DNA of 64,000 bases from JANNPJ01 sp035474375 (GTDB lineage: Bacteria; Actinomycetota; Actinomycetes; Actinomycetales; Kineosporiaceae). The notes under the pieces were generated by a model. The model saw only the letters and a list, made by a program, of their open reading frames with translations. It had not been told where the DNA came from and ran no database searches. Positions 51,279-59,632 of the stretch are shown here, piece by piece (positions within the stretch are counted from its first letter, which is position 1; the number at the start of each line of letters is the position of its first letter). The stretch spans positions 21,466 to 85,465 of the forward strand of contig DATINJ010000128.1 of assembly GCA_035474375.1 (NCBI GenBank), in the 5' to 3' direction. A program made the translations under genes and the position numbers.

Positions 51279-52955
51279 TCATGGAGTGGTCATTTCAAAC
51301 CGCTTCACGGTGACGACACCGCCGAGGGCTTGGGTGGCGTAGTTGAAGATCCCGTACCGGTATCCCATGAAGAACTGCCAGGCGTTGTTCAAGGTGAACC
51401 CTGCGCCGAGGGCGGTGAAGGTGGTGCCGTCGGTGCTGTACGAGAACGTGGCCTGGCGTCCGGACCCGGGTCGAATGTCGGCCTGGGCGCGCAACCAGAT
51501 CCGGGTGCCGGAGATAGCGGCGGACGCGGCTTCGGTGCCGGTGCCGGTGGTGTTCCAACTGCCGTCCATACTCAGCCCGTTGACCCTCACCACCCGAGTG
51601 CTGCCGTTGTCGCGTTTGAGACCGATCCAGGCCGAGGAGTCGCGCAGCATCGCCAGCCCGGCCCGGTCGCCATCCCGCATCCCGCTGTAGTCGAGCTCGA
51701 TCGTGGCCGTCGAGGTCGGTCCCTGGATCCGATGGGTCAGGGTGTTGCGGGCGGCATACAGGTCGGAGGTGACCGTCGCGGTCTGCAGCCGTAATCCGCT
51801 ACCCACAGTCCATTTGGTGTTGTCCGGGTTGTGATTCCACTCCCAGCGCGGGCCGAGGGCCGAGCCGGTGAAGTTATCCGCGCCGGCCATCGGCCGGACA
51901 GTCCGGGTGGTGGTGATGTTCGGCTTCGGGTACGAGCTACCCCAGGCACCATTGACGGTCTGCACGCTCGGCCAGCCGTCACCGGACCAACTGATCGGGG
52001 CCAGCGCCGGAACCCGCCCGCCGGGAAAGGCGTCGACGAAAGCCATGTAGTACCAGTCGCCGTTCTGCGTCTGCACCAGCCCGCCCTGATGCGGGACGCC
52101 GCCACCGGAGATCGGACCGGGCAGGTTCAGCAGCACCTGGCGCATTTCGTACGGGCCGAACGGGCTGGTCGAGCGAAGCACGTACTGGCCGTTGGCCGGG
52201 CGGGTCAGCCAGATGTAGTAGTACCCGTTGCGCTTGTAGAACCGCGCACCCTCCAGCGTCCCGACACTGGACGGCGTGCTGAACACCTGCTGGGACCGGG
52301 TCTCACTGAGCCCATCGGCTGACAACTGGGCCACATTGATCGTGCTGTTGCCGTACGCGACGTACATCGTGTCGTTGCTGTCGATCAATAACCCGGCGTC
52401 GTAATAGCATTTGTTGATCCGGGCTCGCTTCGACCAGGTCCCGTCCACCGCCGACGCCGTGTACACGTAGGACCGGTTGAACTCCACGCATCCCAGCCAG
52501 TAGTACGTGCTGTTGCTCGGGCGGTAGTTGAAGGCCGAGGCCCAGATCCCCTTCACGTAGGCGCGTCCACCGCTGAGGTTGTAGGCACTCGAGTCAAAGT
52601 CCAGGCTGGGCACCGAATGACCGGCGTACTCCCAGTTCACCAGGTCATAGGAACGCAAGATCGGCGCGCCCGGTGAGTAATGCATTGTCGAGGCCGAGTA
52701 GTAGTACGCCTCCCCCACCCGGATCATGTCGCCATCGGCAAAGTCCTGCCACACCACCGGATTACTGAACGACCCGGCGGCTGCGGTGTGGACGGACGCC
52801 ACGCTCACCTCGGGCACGCCGATCGCGACCGCGCTCGCCGACATCGCAACTACCGCGATGACGGCCCGCAGCCGGCGCCGGGCGGCGAACAGCCGGGCTC
52901 CAGCCCACGGGCGACAGATTCCTCTGTTAGCGCTAACATGAACTTCATTGATCAT
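51279..52955 (-). CDS. Secreted GH43-family glycosidase with C-terminal beta-sandwich domain
   Basis: The 558-residue protein has an Arg-rich signal region (RLFAARRRLRAVIAVVAMSASAVA). A five-bladed GH43 propeller follows: VWQDFADGDMIRVG (catalytic-base Asp), YVKGIWASAFNYR (pKa-modulating site region) and TLEGARFYKRNGYYYIWLTRP (general-acid Glu). A beta-sandwich of the GH43_C2/DUF1349 type covers about 355-558 (DNFTGSALGPRWEWNHNPDNTKWTV). Activity is likely beta-xylosidase or arabinofuranosidase. ATG 52955 has AGGTGA upstream. It is the first gene of the operon and is divergent from the sigma factor gene. Confidence 0.9.
   Translation of the reverse strand: MINEVHVSANRGICRPWAGARLFAARRRLRAVIAVVAMSASAVAIGVPEVSVASVHTAAAGSFSNPVVWQDFADGDMIRVGEAYYYSASTMHYSPGAPILRSYDLVNWEYAGHSVPSLDFDSSAYNLSGGRAYVKGIWASAFNYRPSNSTYYWLGCVEFNRSYVYTASAVDGTWSKRARINKCYYDAGLLIDSNDTMYVAYGNSTINVAQLSADGLSETRSQQVFSTPSSVGTLEGARFYKRNGYYYIWLTRPANGQYVLRSTSPFGPYEMRQVLLNLPGPISGGGVPHQGGLVQTQNGDWYYMAFVDAFPGGRVPALAPISWSGDGWPSVQTVNGAWGSSYPKPNITTTRTVRPMAGADNFTGSALGPRWEWNHNPDNTKWTVGSGLRLQTATVTSDLYAARNTLTHRIQGPTSTATIELDYSGMRDGDRAGLAMLRDSSAWIGLKRDNGSTRVVRVNGLSMDGSWNTTGTGTEAASAAISGTRIWLRAQADIRPGSGRQATFSYSTDGTTFTALGAGFTLNNAWQFFMGYRYGIFNYATQALGGVVTVKRFEMTTP
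52925..52938. promoter_or_regulatory. Perfect LacI-type operator inside the first codons of the GH43 gene
   Basis: TGTTAGCGCTAACA is a 14-bp palindrome typical of LacI-family operators for plant-sugar genes. It overlaps codons 6-10 of the GH43 gene. None of the LacI genes in the window has this site at its own promoter, so the repressor may be encoded elsewhere. Confidence 0.75.
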
Positions 52956-53463
52956 GGCATTTCACCTGGGGAGGTCTGTGATGCTGGAGAATCACCTGCA
53001 GCGATTCCTTCAGATTCGGCAATATTGCCAGATCGTTTCGGGCCGTTCAAGTGATACCGAAGCGCTGTTTCGAATTACTCGGACTCGATCTCTCCGAACC
53101 GCTATAGATGCAGGTCAACGACGGTTTCCCGGCGCACTCACCAACCCGAACAACGCTGAAAGTGTTTCATTCGCGAATGCGCGACCAGCGATACCCACCG
53201 CGCGTAACATTTTTTGATTGCCTATTATCCGAGCGGAATCGAGCTAGCGACAAACGGTTACCGAGCGCTTTCGAGCGCGATGTTGAGGCTCTCGTCGAAC
53301 AGTCGATCGCGGTCTGGGTCGGTCGATCCCTGCCCGGCGCCGCTGGTGCGTCAGCAACTCCGGGCCGGGACCTTCTTGACTCGATCGCCCGCGTCGTTCA
53401 GAGTCACCAATACGCCCACGACAGTGTGATGGCCCGGTGGTGGCCCAACGTCAGGGATGGGAT
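52956..53463. other. Divergent promoter region, no gene seen
   Basis: This stretch of about 508 bp between GH43 and the sigma factor has lower GC and T-rich runs (ACATTTTTTG near 53209, TATTAT at 53223). Short frames here lack ribosome-binding sites and protein-like composition. It probably holds both promoters. A GTAAC element at 53204-53208 resembles an ECF -35 box, but no matching -10 at the usual spacing was found. Confidence 0.55.
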
Positions 53464-54978
53464 ATGCGAGCTCGACGAACCCAGGTGAACGACACTGCTT
53501 TGATCGTCGCGGCGCGCGCCGGTGACCGCGGCGCGCTGGACGAACTGACCAGAGTCCACCTTCCGATGGTGTACAACCTCGCGCGGCGCGCGCTCAGCGA
53601 GCCCCCGGATGTGGACGATGTCGTGCAGGACATCATGCTGCGGGCCGTGCAGCAGCTGCCGCAGTTGCGGGCTCCGGAGAGCTTCCGGCCCTGGCTGACC
53701 GCGATCGCCGTGCATCAGATCAGCACGCACCTGGAGCGCGAGAAGCTGGCCGCCCGACGCACCGCCGACCTGACGGAGGTCGCCGGGACACCCGATGTCG
53801 GCGCCGAGTTCGAAGCGGCCAGCTTGCTCCGGGTGGAACTGAGCGGCCAGCGCCGACAGGTGATGGACGCCGGCCGGTGGCTTGCTCCCGAAGATCGGGT
53901 CTTGTTGCCGCTGTGGTGGTTGGAGACCGTGGGCGAGCTCACCCGCGCCGAGGTGTCAGCGGCAGTGGGAGTGAGCCCGGCCCACGCCGGCGTACGGCTG
54001 CAGCGGATGCGCAGCCAGCTCGACCTGAGCCGGTCGATCGTCGCGGCGCTGGATGCCGTACCCGGATGCGACCGGCTCGACGCCGTGCTCGCGGACTGGG
54101 ACGAGGTGCCGAGCCCGTTCTGGCGCAAGCGCATCGCCCGCCATACCCGCTCGTGTGTCACCTGTGCCCGGGCCGCCGACGACATCGTGGCGACGGACCG
54201 GTTGCTCGCCGGGCTCGCCCTGCTGCCCGTTCCCGCAGCGCTCACCGCCGTCTTCATCGGCAAGGGCGCCCTCGCCGGGGCTACGGCTGGCCTCACCTCC
54301 ACCGCAGCCCTGTCGGGTGGGACGGGAGTCTCCGCCGGAGCGGGAGCCAAGGCCTGGTTCCTCAGTCGGTTCGTCCGAGCTGCCGGAGCCCACCCGGTCA
54401 CCGCAGCCGTCACGGCCGGGGCGCTGGCCGTCGGGGTCACGGTCAGCACCACCGGGTGGTCCGCACTCCCGACTCCACCCCCCGTGGTGATCATCGCCCC
54501 GACACCCACCCCGACACCGATCTCCGCGCTGCCCACCCTGAAGGTCGGCGCCGCGTCGCTGGAGTCAACGAATGACCGCGGGCACTTCGTCGCGACCGCC
54601 GCCAATGCCGGCGTTCTCGCCACCGCCGGTGCGGACAGCGACCGCACCGTTCGTCGGCGGGCCACCTTCGAGGTAGTTCCCGGCCTCGCAGACGCAGGCT
54701 GCTTCTCGTTGCGCACCTCGGACGGACAATTACTCCGCCATTTGTCCTGGCGATTGCGGCCGAGCCGGAACGAGAAAACGGCCCTGTTCCGCGCAGACGC
54801 CACCTTCTGCGTCCGGGCGGGCTCCACCGCCGACTCGATATCGCTGGAATCGTCCAATTACCCGGGCTACTTCCTCCGCCACGTCGGCAATGAGCTCTGG
54901 GTCGACCAGTTCGACGGCAGCCCCGCCTTCCGCGCCGACAGCTCCTTCCTGATCCGTCGCCCGCTCCTTCGGGAATGA
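53464..54978 (+). CDS. Membrane-spanning ECF sigma factor with C-terminal AbfB sugar-binding domain
   Basis: The 504-residue protein joins five parts. Sigma2 covers about 10-95 (RAGDRGALDELTRVHLPMVYNLARR, DVDDVVQDIMLRAV) and sigma4 about 130-185 (APEDRVLLPLWWLET, AAVGVSPAHAGVRLQRMRSQ). A zinc-anti-sigma-like His227-x3-Cys231-x2-Cys234 motif follows. A membrane helix lies at about 311-331, then a Pro/Thr linker. Residues 361-504 form an AbfB (arabinose-binding, CBM42-like) beta-trefoil with three repeats, the clearest being SLESSNYPGYFLRHV. It is adjacent to and divergent from arabinoxylan enzyme genes. ATG 53464 is preferred over GTG 53437 because AGGGATGGGAT precedes it. Confidence 0.88.
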   Translation: MRARRTQVNDTALIVAARAGDRGALDELTRVHLPMVYNLARRALSEPPDVDDVVQDIMLRAVQQLPQLRAPESFRPWLTAIAVHQISTHLEREKLAARRTADLTEVAGTPDVGAEFEAASLLRVELSGQRRQVMDAGRWLAPEDRVLLPLWWLETVGELTRAEVSAAVGVSPAHAGVRLQRMRSQLDLSRSIVAALDAVPGCDRLDAVLADWDEVPSPFWRKRIARHTRSCVTCARAADDIVATDRLLAGLALLPVPAALTAVFIGKGALAGATAGLTSTAALSGGTGVSAGAGAKAWFLSRFVRAAGAHPVTAAVTAGALAVGVTVSTTGWSALPTPPPVVIIAPTPTPTPISALPTLKVGAASLESTNDRGHFVATAANAGVLATAGADSDRTVRRRATFEVVPGLADAGCFSLRTSDGQLLRHLSWRLRPSRNEKTALFRADATFCVRAGSTADSISLESSNYPGYFLRHVGNELWVDQFDGSPAFRADSSFLIRRPLLRE

Positions 54979-55008
54979 GGTGAGCTGTGGTCTGCCTCGC
55001 GGAAGGTG

Positions 55009-55827
55009 TCAGAGGCTCCTGGTGACGGGCAAGGGCGCACTGAAGGCCGCCCGGAATCGCTCGAGGGCCACGACGGGATCGCCGCTGGCCCAGCCTTCGA
55101 GGGCGACTGTTCCGGTGTAACCGATCTGAGCGAGCGTCCTAGCGATCGCCGGGTAGTTGATCTCGCCGGTGCCGGGTTCGCATCGGCCGGGAACGTCGGC
55201 GACTTGGACTTCGCCGATGAAATCGGCAGCTTGGCGCAGGAGTTCGATGAGATTCCCTTCGCCGATCTGGGCGTGGTAAACGTCGAGCATCATCCGCAGG
55301 TGAGGGCTGTTCACAGCCGTGACCAGAGCCAGGACGTCAGCAGCACGGGCGAACGGGGTGTTCGGGTGGTCGACGGCGAGATTGAGGTTCTCCAGGACGA
55401 AGGTGACTCCTTCCGCGCGTCCCAGTTCGGCGATGCGGTGCAGTGTCTCTCCGGCCTTCAGCCACTCGCCTCCACCGACGTGGTACGAGGGCAGGACCGG
55501 CAGGCCTCGGCTGTCGAGACCGGTGCCATGCAGGTTCAACACCGGGTTACCCAACCGGTGGGCAATCGGGATGGACAGCGCGGCGGTTCGGAGCAACTCG
55601 TCTGCGCCGTCGGTGTCGGCGAGACGTCCGGTGACGTAGCCGGTCATGGACGTGAACCGAGCGCCGGTCCCGATCAGCGCGTCGATGTCTTTCGTGGTCC
55701 AGTCCCAGATCTCCACAGCGAAGCCGAGCTCATCCAGCCGACGGACCCGCTCGAGGTGGGGCAGGTCAAGGAAGAGCATCTCCGAGGAGGCCGCCAGGGT
55801 GAACCCGTACGTGGTGTCCGTCGTCAT
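55009..55827 (-). CDS. Hydroxypyruvate-isomerase-like TIM-barrel protein
   Basis: The 272-residue protein is a xylose-isomerase-like AP-endonuclease-2 barrel. FVLENLNLAVDH carries the likely metal Glu, HLRMMLDVYHAQIGEGNL the Asp/His pair, and VQVADVPGRCEPGTGEINY matches hydroxypyruvate isomerase (Hyi), with a C-terminal ALEGW (Glu). It interconverts hydroxypyruvate and tartronate semialdehyde or a related keto compound. It starts at ATG 55827, coupled to a 27-codon upstream frame. Three LacI operators lie upstream of the pair. Other substrates in this broad family cannot be excluded. Confidence 0.82.
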   Translation of the reverse strand: MTTDTTYGFTLAASSEMLFLDLPHLERVRRLDELGFAVEIWDWTTKDIDALIGTGARFTSMTGYVTGRLADTDGADELLRTAALSIPIAHRLGNPVLNLHGTGLDSRGLPVLPSYHVGGGEWLKAGETLHRIAELGRAEGVTFVLENLNLAVDHPNTPFARAADVLALVTAVNSPHLRMMLDVYHAQIGEGNLIELLRQAADFIGEVQVADVPGRCEPGTGEINYPAIARTLAQIGYTGTVALEGWASGDPVVALERFRAAFSAPLPVTRSL

Positions 55828-55907
55828 TTCGGGTCGACCTCGCTGAGCTGGACGGGGCGCCGGCTTCGCACCGACTCGATGGTGAAGAACTTCAACCGCT
55901 TGGACAC
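55824..55907 (-). CDS. 27-residue micro-ORF coupled to the Hyi-like gene
   Basis: A GTG at 55907 is preceded by GGAGAGGA 7 nt upstream and opens a frame of 27 codons that stops in an ATGA overlap with ATG 55827. The peptide is basic and begins MSKRLKFFTIESVRSRRPVQ. It may be a leader peptide that couples translation, or a remnant of a longer gene. I do not recognise it. Confidence 0.4.
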   Translation of the reverse strand: MSKRLKFFTIESVRSRRPVQLSEVDPK

Positions 55908-56059
55908 TGGGTGTCCTCTCCGCTCAGCCGTCATTGGACGAGCTACTGATTCGCCGATCCCGACGAGACTGCTGAACCCCGAAAATACTGCGGGGCACTG
56001 AATGTGGGCAGGAACGACCTGGTGTGAGGTGCGGAAACCCGGGTTCAATCCATCGCCAT

Positions 56060-56113
56060 CTAGAACGTTCTAGTCTTCACTAGAACGTTCTAGTCTTCAC
56101 TAGAACGTTCTAG
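56060..56113. promoter_or_regulatory. Three tandem LacI operators at exact 20-bp period
   Basis: The perfect palindrome CTAGAACGTTCTAG occurs at 56060-56073, 56080-56093 and 56100-56113. The first two repeat as a 20-bp unit with the linker TCTTCA. The sites lie between the Hyi-like gene and the divergent lacI at 56233. Two helical turns of spacing place all three on the same face of the DNA. Repression of both genes is inferred. Confidence 0.9.
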
Positions 56114-56232
56114 TGAAGTGAACTATGGTAGGTCGTCACATGGACGTCAAGATCCTGGAACGAGCAGGTTCAATAGCGTTGCCGTTTCGTCGCCAGGCCT
56201 CGACCTGGCGACCTCAGAGGATTTGGGCGATT

Positions 56233-57282
56233 GTGAGCGAAACGCCCCACAGCAAGTCGCGCCGTGTCACCTTGGCGGACGTCGCCCGGGAGGTCGGGGT
56301 CTCCACCGCCCTGGTCTCCATCGTGATGCGCGGTGTGCCGGGCGCGAGTCCCGCCACTCGGGACCGGATCCAGCAGGCCGCCAACGATCTCGGCTACGTG
56401 CCGGACTCCCGCGCCCGGGTTCTGCGACAGGGTCGTTCACAACTACTGGGCGTCATGTTCGACGTTCAGCATCCCTTTCACGCGGATCTCCTGGAGGGAA
56501 TCTATGCCGCGGCCGAGCCGGCCGGCTACGACGTCGTCCTCAGCGCCGTGGCCGCCACCCGCAGCGAAGAGCGAGCCGTGAACACCCTGCTGGCCGACCG
56601 GTGTGAAGCCCTCATCCTGCTCGGTCCGAAGGCCCCCAAACGCTGGCTGGCCACCCTCGCCGCCCGGATCCCGGTCGTCGTCGTCGCTCGCACCCTGAAG
56701 GACCCCGCAATCGACGTCGTGCGAACCGCGGACGCCGAGGGCATCCAGCTTGCCGTCGACCACCTGGTCGGTCTCGGGCACACGCGAATCACGCACATCG
56801 ACGGCGGCGACGCACCCGGTGCGACCCAGCGCCGTCGCGGCTACCGATCAGCCATGCACCGCCATGGACTCGACGCGCACGTACAGATCGTCCCCGGAGG
56901 CCTGGCCGAAGACAGTGCCGCCCGCGCCACCAACACGCTACTGGCCCAAAAGACCCTTCCGACTGGCATCCTGGCTTTCAACGACCGGTGCGCCACCGGC
57001 GTTCTCGACATCCTCCTTCGAGCCGGCGTGGCGATCCCAGGCCAGGTCTCCGTGGTCGGCTTCGATGACAGTCACCTGGCCGGCTTCTCCCACATCAACC
57101 TCACGACCGTGCGACAGGACGCCTCGGTGATGGCCGAACTGGCGGTGGACCGTGCCATCCAGCGCCTCACCCATCAGGCAGACACCCCACTCTCCGACGC
57201 TGGTGGACATCAGGTGGTCATCCCGCCCACGCTGGTCATCCGCGGCACGACCGGCCCGATCGCGCACGTCCTTCCGACCTAG
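56233..57282 (+). CDS. LacI-family repressor (Hyi/alpha-galactosidase region)
   Basis: The 349-residue protein has a LacI helix-turn-helix (VTLADVAREVGVSTALVSIVMRG) and an effector domain (LLGVMFDVQHPFHADLLEGIY, RITHIDGGDAPGATQRRRGY, VSVVGFDDSHLAGFSHINLTTVRQD). GTG 56233 gives the usual family N-terminus; the frame runs back to 56125 with no better ribosome-binding site. It probably binds the three operators just upstream and represses its own gene, the Hyi-like gene and possibly the downstream GH36-like gene. Confidence 0.93.
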   Translation: MSETPHSKSRRVTLADVAREVGVSTALVSIVMRGVPGASPATRDRIQQAANDLGYVPDSRARVLRQGRSQLLGVMFDVQHPFHADLLEGIYAAAEPAGYDVVLSAVAATRSEERAVNTLLADRCEALILLGPKAPKRWLATLAARIPVVVVARTLKDPAIDVVRTADAEGIQLAVDHLVGLGHTRITHIDGGDAPGATQRRRGYRSAMHRHGLDAHVQIVPGGLAEDSAARATNTLLAQKTLPTGILAFNDRCATGVLDILLRAGVAIPGQVSVVGFDDSHLAGFSHINLTTVRQDASVMAELAVDRAIQRLTHQADTPLSDAGGHQVVIPPTLVIRGTTGPIAHVLPT

Positions 57283-57332
57283 CCCGCAGCGCCCGCCCAG
57301 CATCCGACCAGCGATCACCATGGAGGAACACC

Positions 57333-58925
57333 ATTCCACCGATCGGCGAAATATCCATTTCCGCGCCTGATTTGGTGCTGGCACAGCGCGAGCCGACGGA
57401 TCGCTTCAGCACCCCGAGTTCGATCGGTGTTGACGTCCGGACGTCGACGGCGGGCCTCGGTCTGCGGGTCGAGGTTGCCGCCCTCGAGCAGGTCAGTCGG
57501 GTCCTGCTGCGCTGGCGGCGGAGCATCGAGCCGGGTGTTCTGGTGCTCGGGGACGCTTGGGAGCGGTCCTACGGGGATCTTCAGTGGCGGGGCCACCAGC
57601 CGGAGCGGGTACTGCCCTGGTCGATGCTGGTTCACGCCCCGGCGACCGGAAGCACCTGGGGGTTCGGGGTCGAGGTGCGGGGGGCGTCCCTCGCCTTCTG
57701 GACCGTGGACGAGCAGGGCCTCTCGCTCTGGCTCGATCTGCGCAGCGGTGGTCAGGCGGTGCGCCCTGGGGATCGTGCCGTCCCGGCGGCCGTCGTCCGG
57801 GCGGTCCACCACGACCAGACCCCGTTCGCGGCGCAGGTCGCGCTCTCTCGGCTGCTCTGCCGCGACCCGCTACCCGTCGGCCCGATTGTCGGCTGCAACA
57901 ACTGGTATTACGCCTACGGTCGCGATTTCGATGCCTCAGCGGTCCTGCGGGACGCGCGGGTGGTCGCCGAGCTAGTGGGTGATCACCCGGTGCGCCCCTT
58001 CGGTGTCATCGATGACGGCTGGTCGCCCGACGGCATGGCCGACGGGCGCCTGGCATCCGGCGGTCCGTGGGACGCCGGGCGGCCCGGAACCTTTCCCGAT
58101 CTGCCCGAGGTGGCGGCGGCGATCGCCGGGCAGGGCGTCCGCCCGGGCATCTGGTTCCGCCCGCTGCTGACCCGGCATGAGCCACCGGCCGGATCGGTCG
58201 GGCCAAGAGACGGCGCTTTTGGGCTCGACCCCAGCCATCCGGCCACCTTGCGGACCGTCGCCGAAGACGTCGCACGCCTGCGGGCCTGGGGATTCGAGCT
58301 GATCAAGCACGACTTCTCCACGTATGACCTGCTCGGCCGCTGGGGCCCAGCCTTCGCCGGCTCCCCCGCACCGGACGGCCTGCGGCTTGCCGACCCGACC
58401 CGGACCACGGCAGAAGTGCTGGTCGATTTCTACACCACCGTGCACCAGGCCGCCGGTGGTGCGGTCATCATCGGCTGCAACGTCGTCGGTCACTTGGCAG
58501 CCGGGCTGGTCGAGGTGCAACGGACCGGGGACGACGTGTCCGGTTTGGCCTGGGGGCGCACCCGGCGGACCGGCGTCAACACTCTGGCATTTCGCCGCGC
58601 CCAGCACGGTGCCTTCTTCACGGTGGATGCGGACTGCGTGCCGTCCACTCCGATGACCGACTGGACGCTCAACCGCCGCTTCCTCGACCTGATTTCCCGC
58701 TCCGGGACCGCATTGTTCGTCTCAGTTGACCCGGCGACCCGAACCGACGCCGTGGACGCCGACCTGTCGGTGGCCCTACGCCGGGCGCTGGACGGCGGAC
58801 AACCCGGAGGCGTCGAGCCACTGGACTGGCTGCAGACCACCTCCCCCTCGCGGTGGCGCTGCGGAGACCAGGAAATCCACTACGACTGGCTGGAACCTTG
58901 GGGTGCAAACCCGTTGTCGGCGTAA
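57333..58925 (+). CDS. Alpha-galactosidase-like glycosidase (GH36/GH27 clan), probable ATT start
   Basis: The 530-residue protein has a short beta-sandwich N-terminal part and a TIM barrel with clan GH-D marks: GCNNWYYAYG, FGVIDDGWSPDG (binding Asp pair), GVRPGIWFRP, ELIKHDFSTYD (nucleophile Asp) and RTGDDVSG (likely acid/base Asp). Neighbouring genes suggest use of a plant galactoside. The frame has a TTG at 57372, but GGAGG at 57322-57326 lies 6 nt before an in-frame ATT at 57333. The extra residues (PPIGEISISAPDLVLA) are beta-like, so ATT is proposed as the start; TTG 57372 or GTG 57375 remain alternatives. No signal peptide is seen. Confidence 0.8.
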   Translation: MPPIGEISISAPDLVLAQREPTDRFSTPSSIGVDVRTSTAGLGLRVEVAALEQVSRVLLRWRRSIEPGVLVLGDAWERSYGDLQWRGHQPERVLPWSMLVHAPATGSTWGFGVEVRGASLAFWTVDEQGLSLWLDLRSGGQAVRPGDRAVPAAVVRAVHHDQTPFAAQVALSRLLCRDPLPVGPIVGCNNWYYAYGRDFDASAVLRDARVVAELVGDHPVRPFGVIDDGWSPDGMADGRLASGGPWDAGRPGTFPDLPEVAAAIAGQGVRPGIWFRPLLTRHEPPAGSVGPRDGAFGLDPSHPATLRTVAEDVARLRAWGFELIKHDFSTYDLLGRWGPAFAGSPAPDGLRLADPTRTTAEVLVDFYTTVHQAAGGAVIIGCNVVGHLAAGLVEVQRTGDDVSGLAWGRTRRTGVNTLAFRRAQHGAFFTVDADCVPSTPMTDWTLNRRFLDLISRSGTALFVSVDPATRTDAVDADLSVALRRALDGGQPGGVEPLDWLQTTSPSRWRCGDQEIHYDWLEPWGANPLSA

Positions 58926-58928
58926 GGC

Positions 58929-58993
58929 GGTGGCGCGCTCGATGCGGTCACCGACGACACCACGGCCATCGTGTGGCCGAAGTCCGCGCCACC
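58929..58993. terminator. Branched hairpin between convergent genes
   Basis: Arms GGTGGCGCG (58929-58937) and CGCGCCACC (58985-58993) are perfect inverses, with a smaller GGCCA-TCGTG-TGGCC hairpin inside. It lies between the GH36-like stop and the cupin stop and could end both transcripts. Confidence 0.6.
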
Positions 58994-58994
58994 C

Positions 58995-59345
58995 TCAGTG
59001 CTCTGGGCTGGATGCTCGCTGCGTGAGCACCGTGAGGAGGACGGCGGAGTCCTCGATCGCACTCAGATTGTGCACCTGGGGCGGGATGTCGAAATAGGAA
59101 CCAGCGGCCCCTTCCCAACTGTCCTCGGCAGTGGCAAGCCGGACGCGGCCCTGGAGGACCTGCAGGGTCGCCTCTCCCGGGCTCTCATGATCGTCCAGAC
59201 GCCGGCCCGCGACCAGCGCGAGCAGCGTCTGATGCAGCGCATGCCCGCGCCCGCCGCGCACGGTATGGGCGCTCCTGCCGCTGGCCGCCTGCCGGGCGAC
59301 TTCGAGTTGTTGGTCGGCTAGAGCGATCAAGGAGAGCGGTTGCAT
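58995..59345 (-). CDS. Small cupin-domain protein
   Basis: The 116-residue protein has a cupin fold: LALVAGRRLDDHESPGEATLQVLQGRVRL is the first motif region and PPQVHNLSAIEDSAVLLTVL the second. His/Glu metal ligands are partly visible (DDHESPGE; VHNL). Small cupins can bind metal and small acids. ATG 59345 is preferred over the longer frame to 59414 because AAAGG lies about 8 nt upstream. It is convergent with the GH36-like gene. Its function cannot be read. Confidence 0.75.
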   Translation of the reverse strand: MQPLSLIALADQQLEVARQAASGRSAHTVRGGRGHALHQTLLALVAGRRLDDHESPGEATLQVLQGRVRLATAEDSWEGAAGSYFDIPPQVHNLSAIEDSAVLLTVLTQRASSPEH

Positions 59346-59632
59346 ATCAATGCCTTTCGCTATCAATTGAGGCTTCCGCGAGAACGAGGGGGCCGATCCC
59401 ATCCCGCAGAACACCGGCTCGGGAAATGGGTCGACCTGTTCGACAGTAGCCGACCTGCCGAGCGCCCTGCCTCAAAGGACGATGGTGACAAGGAACTTCT
59501 CGGTCCAGGGACTTTGTGCTCTGGCGAACCAAGGCGTTCGAGACCACGCTTGCCTTTCCGTCACCATCCGAGCGTCGATGATCGGCGCCGGTCGCCGGAC
59601 CGAGCCTGATCGAGAGGATCCCAGGAGAGATC

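Noticed and set aside
53108..53488. 126-codon plus-strand frame before the sigma factor gene
   Set aside because: No ribosome-binding site, no recognisable segments, and it overlaps the sigma gene start; probably promoter DNA.
56060..56113. Possible CRISPR-like repeats
   Set aside because: Units of 20 bp with 6-bp identical linkers and perfect dyad symmetry are operators; there are no unique spacers.
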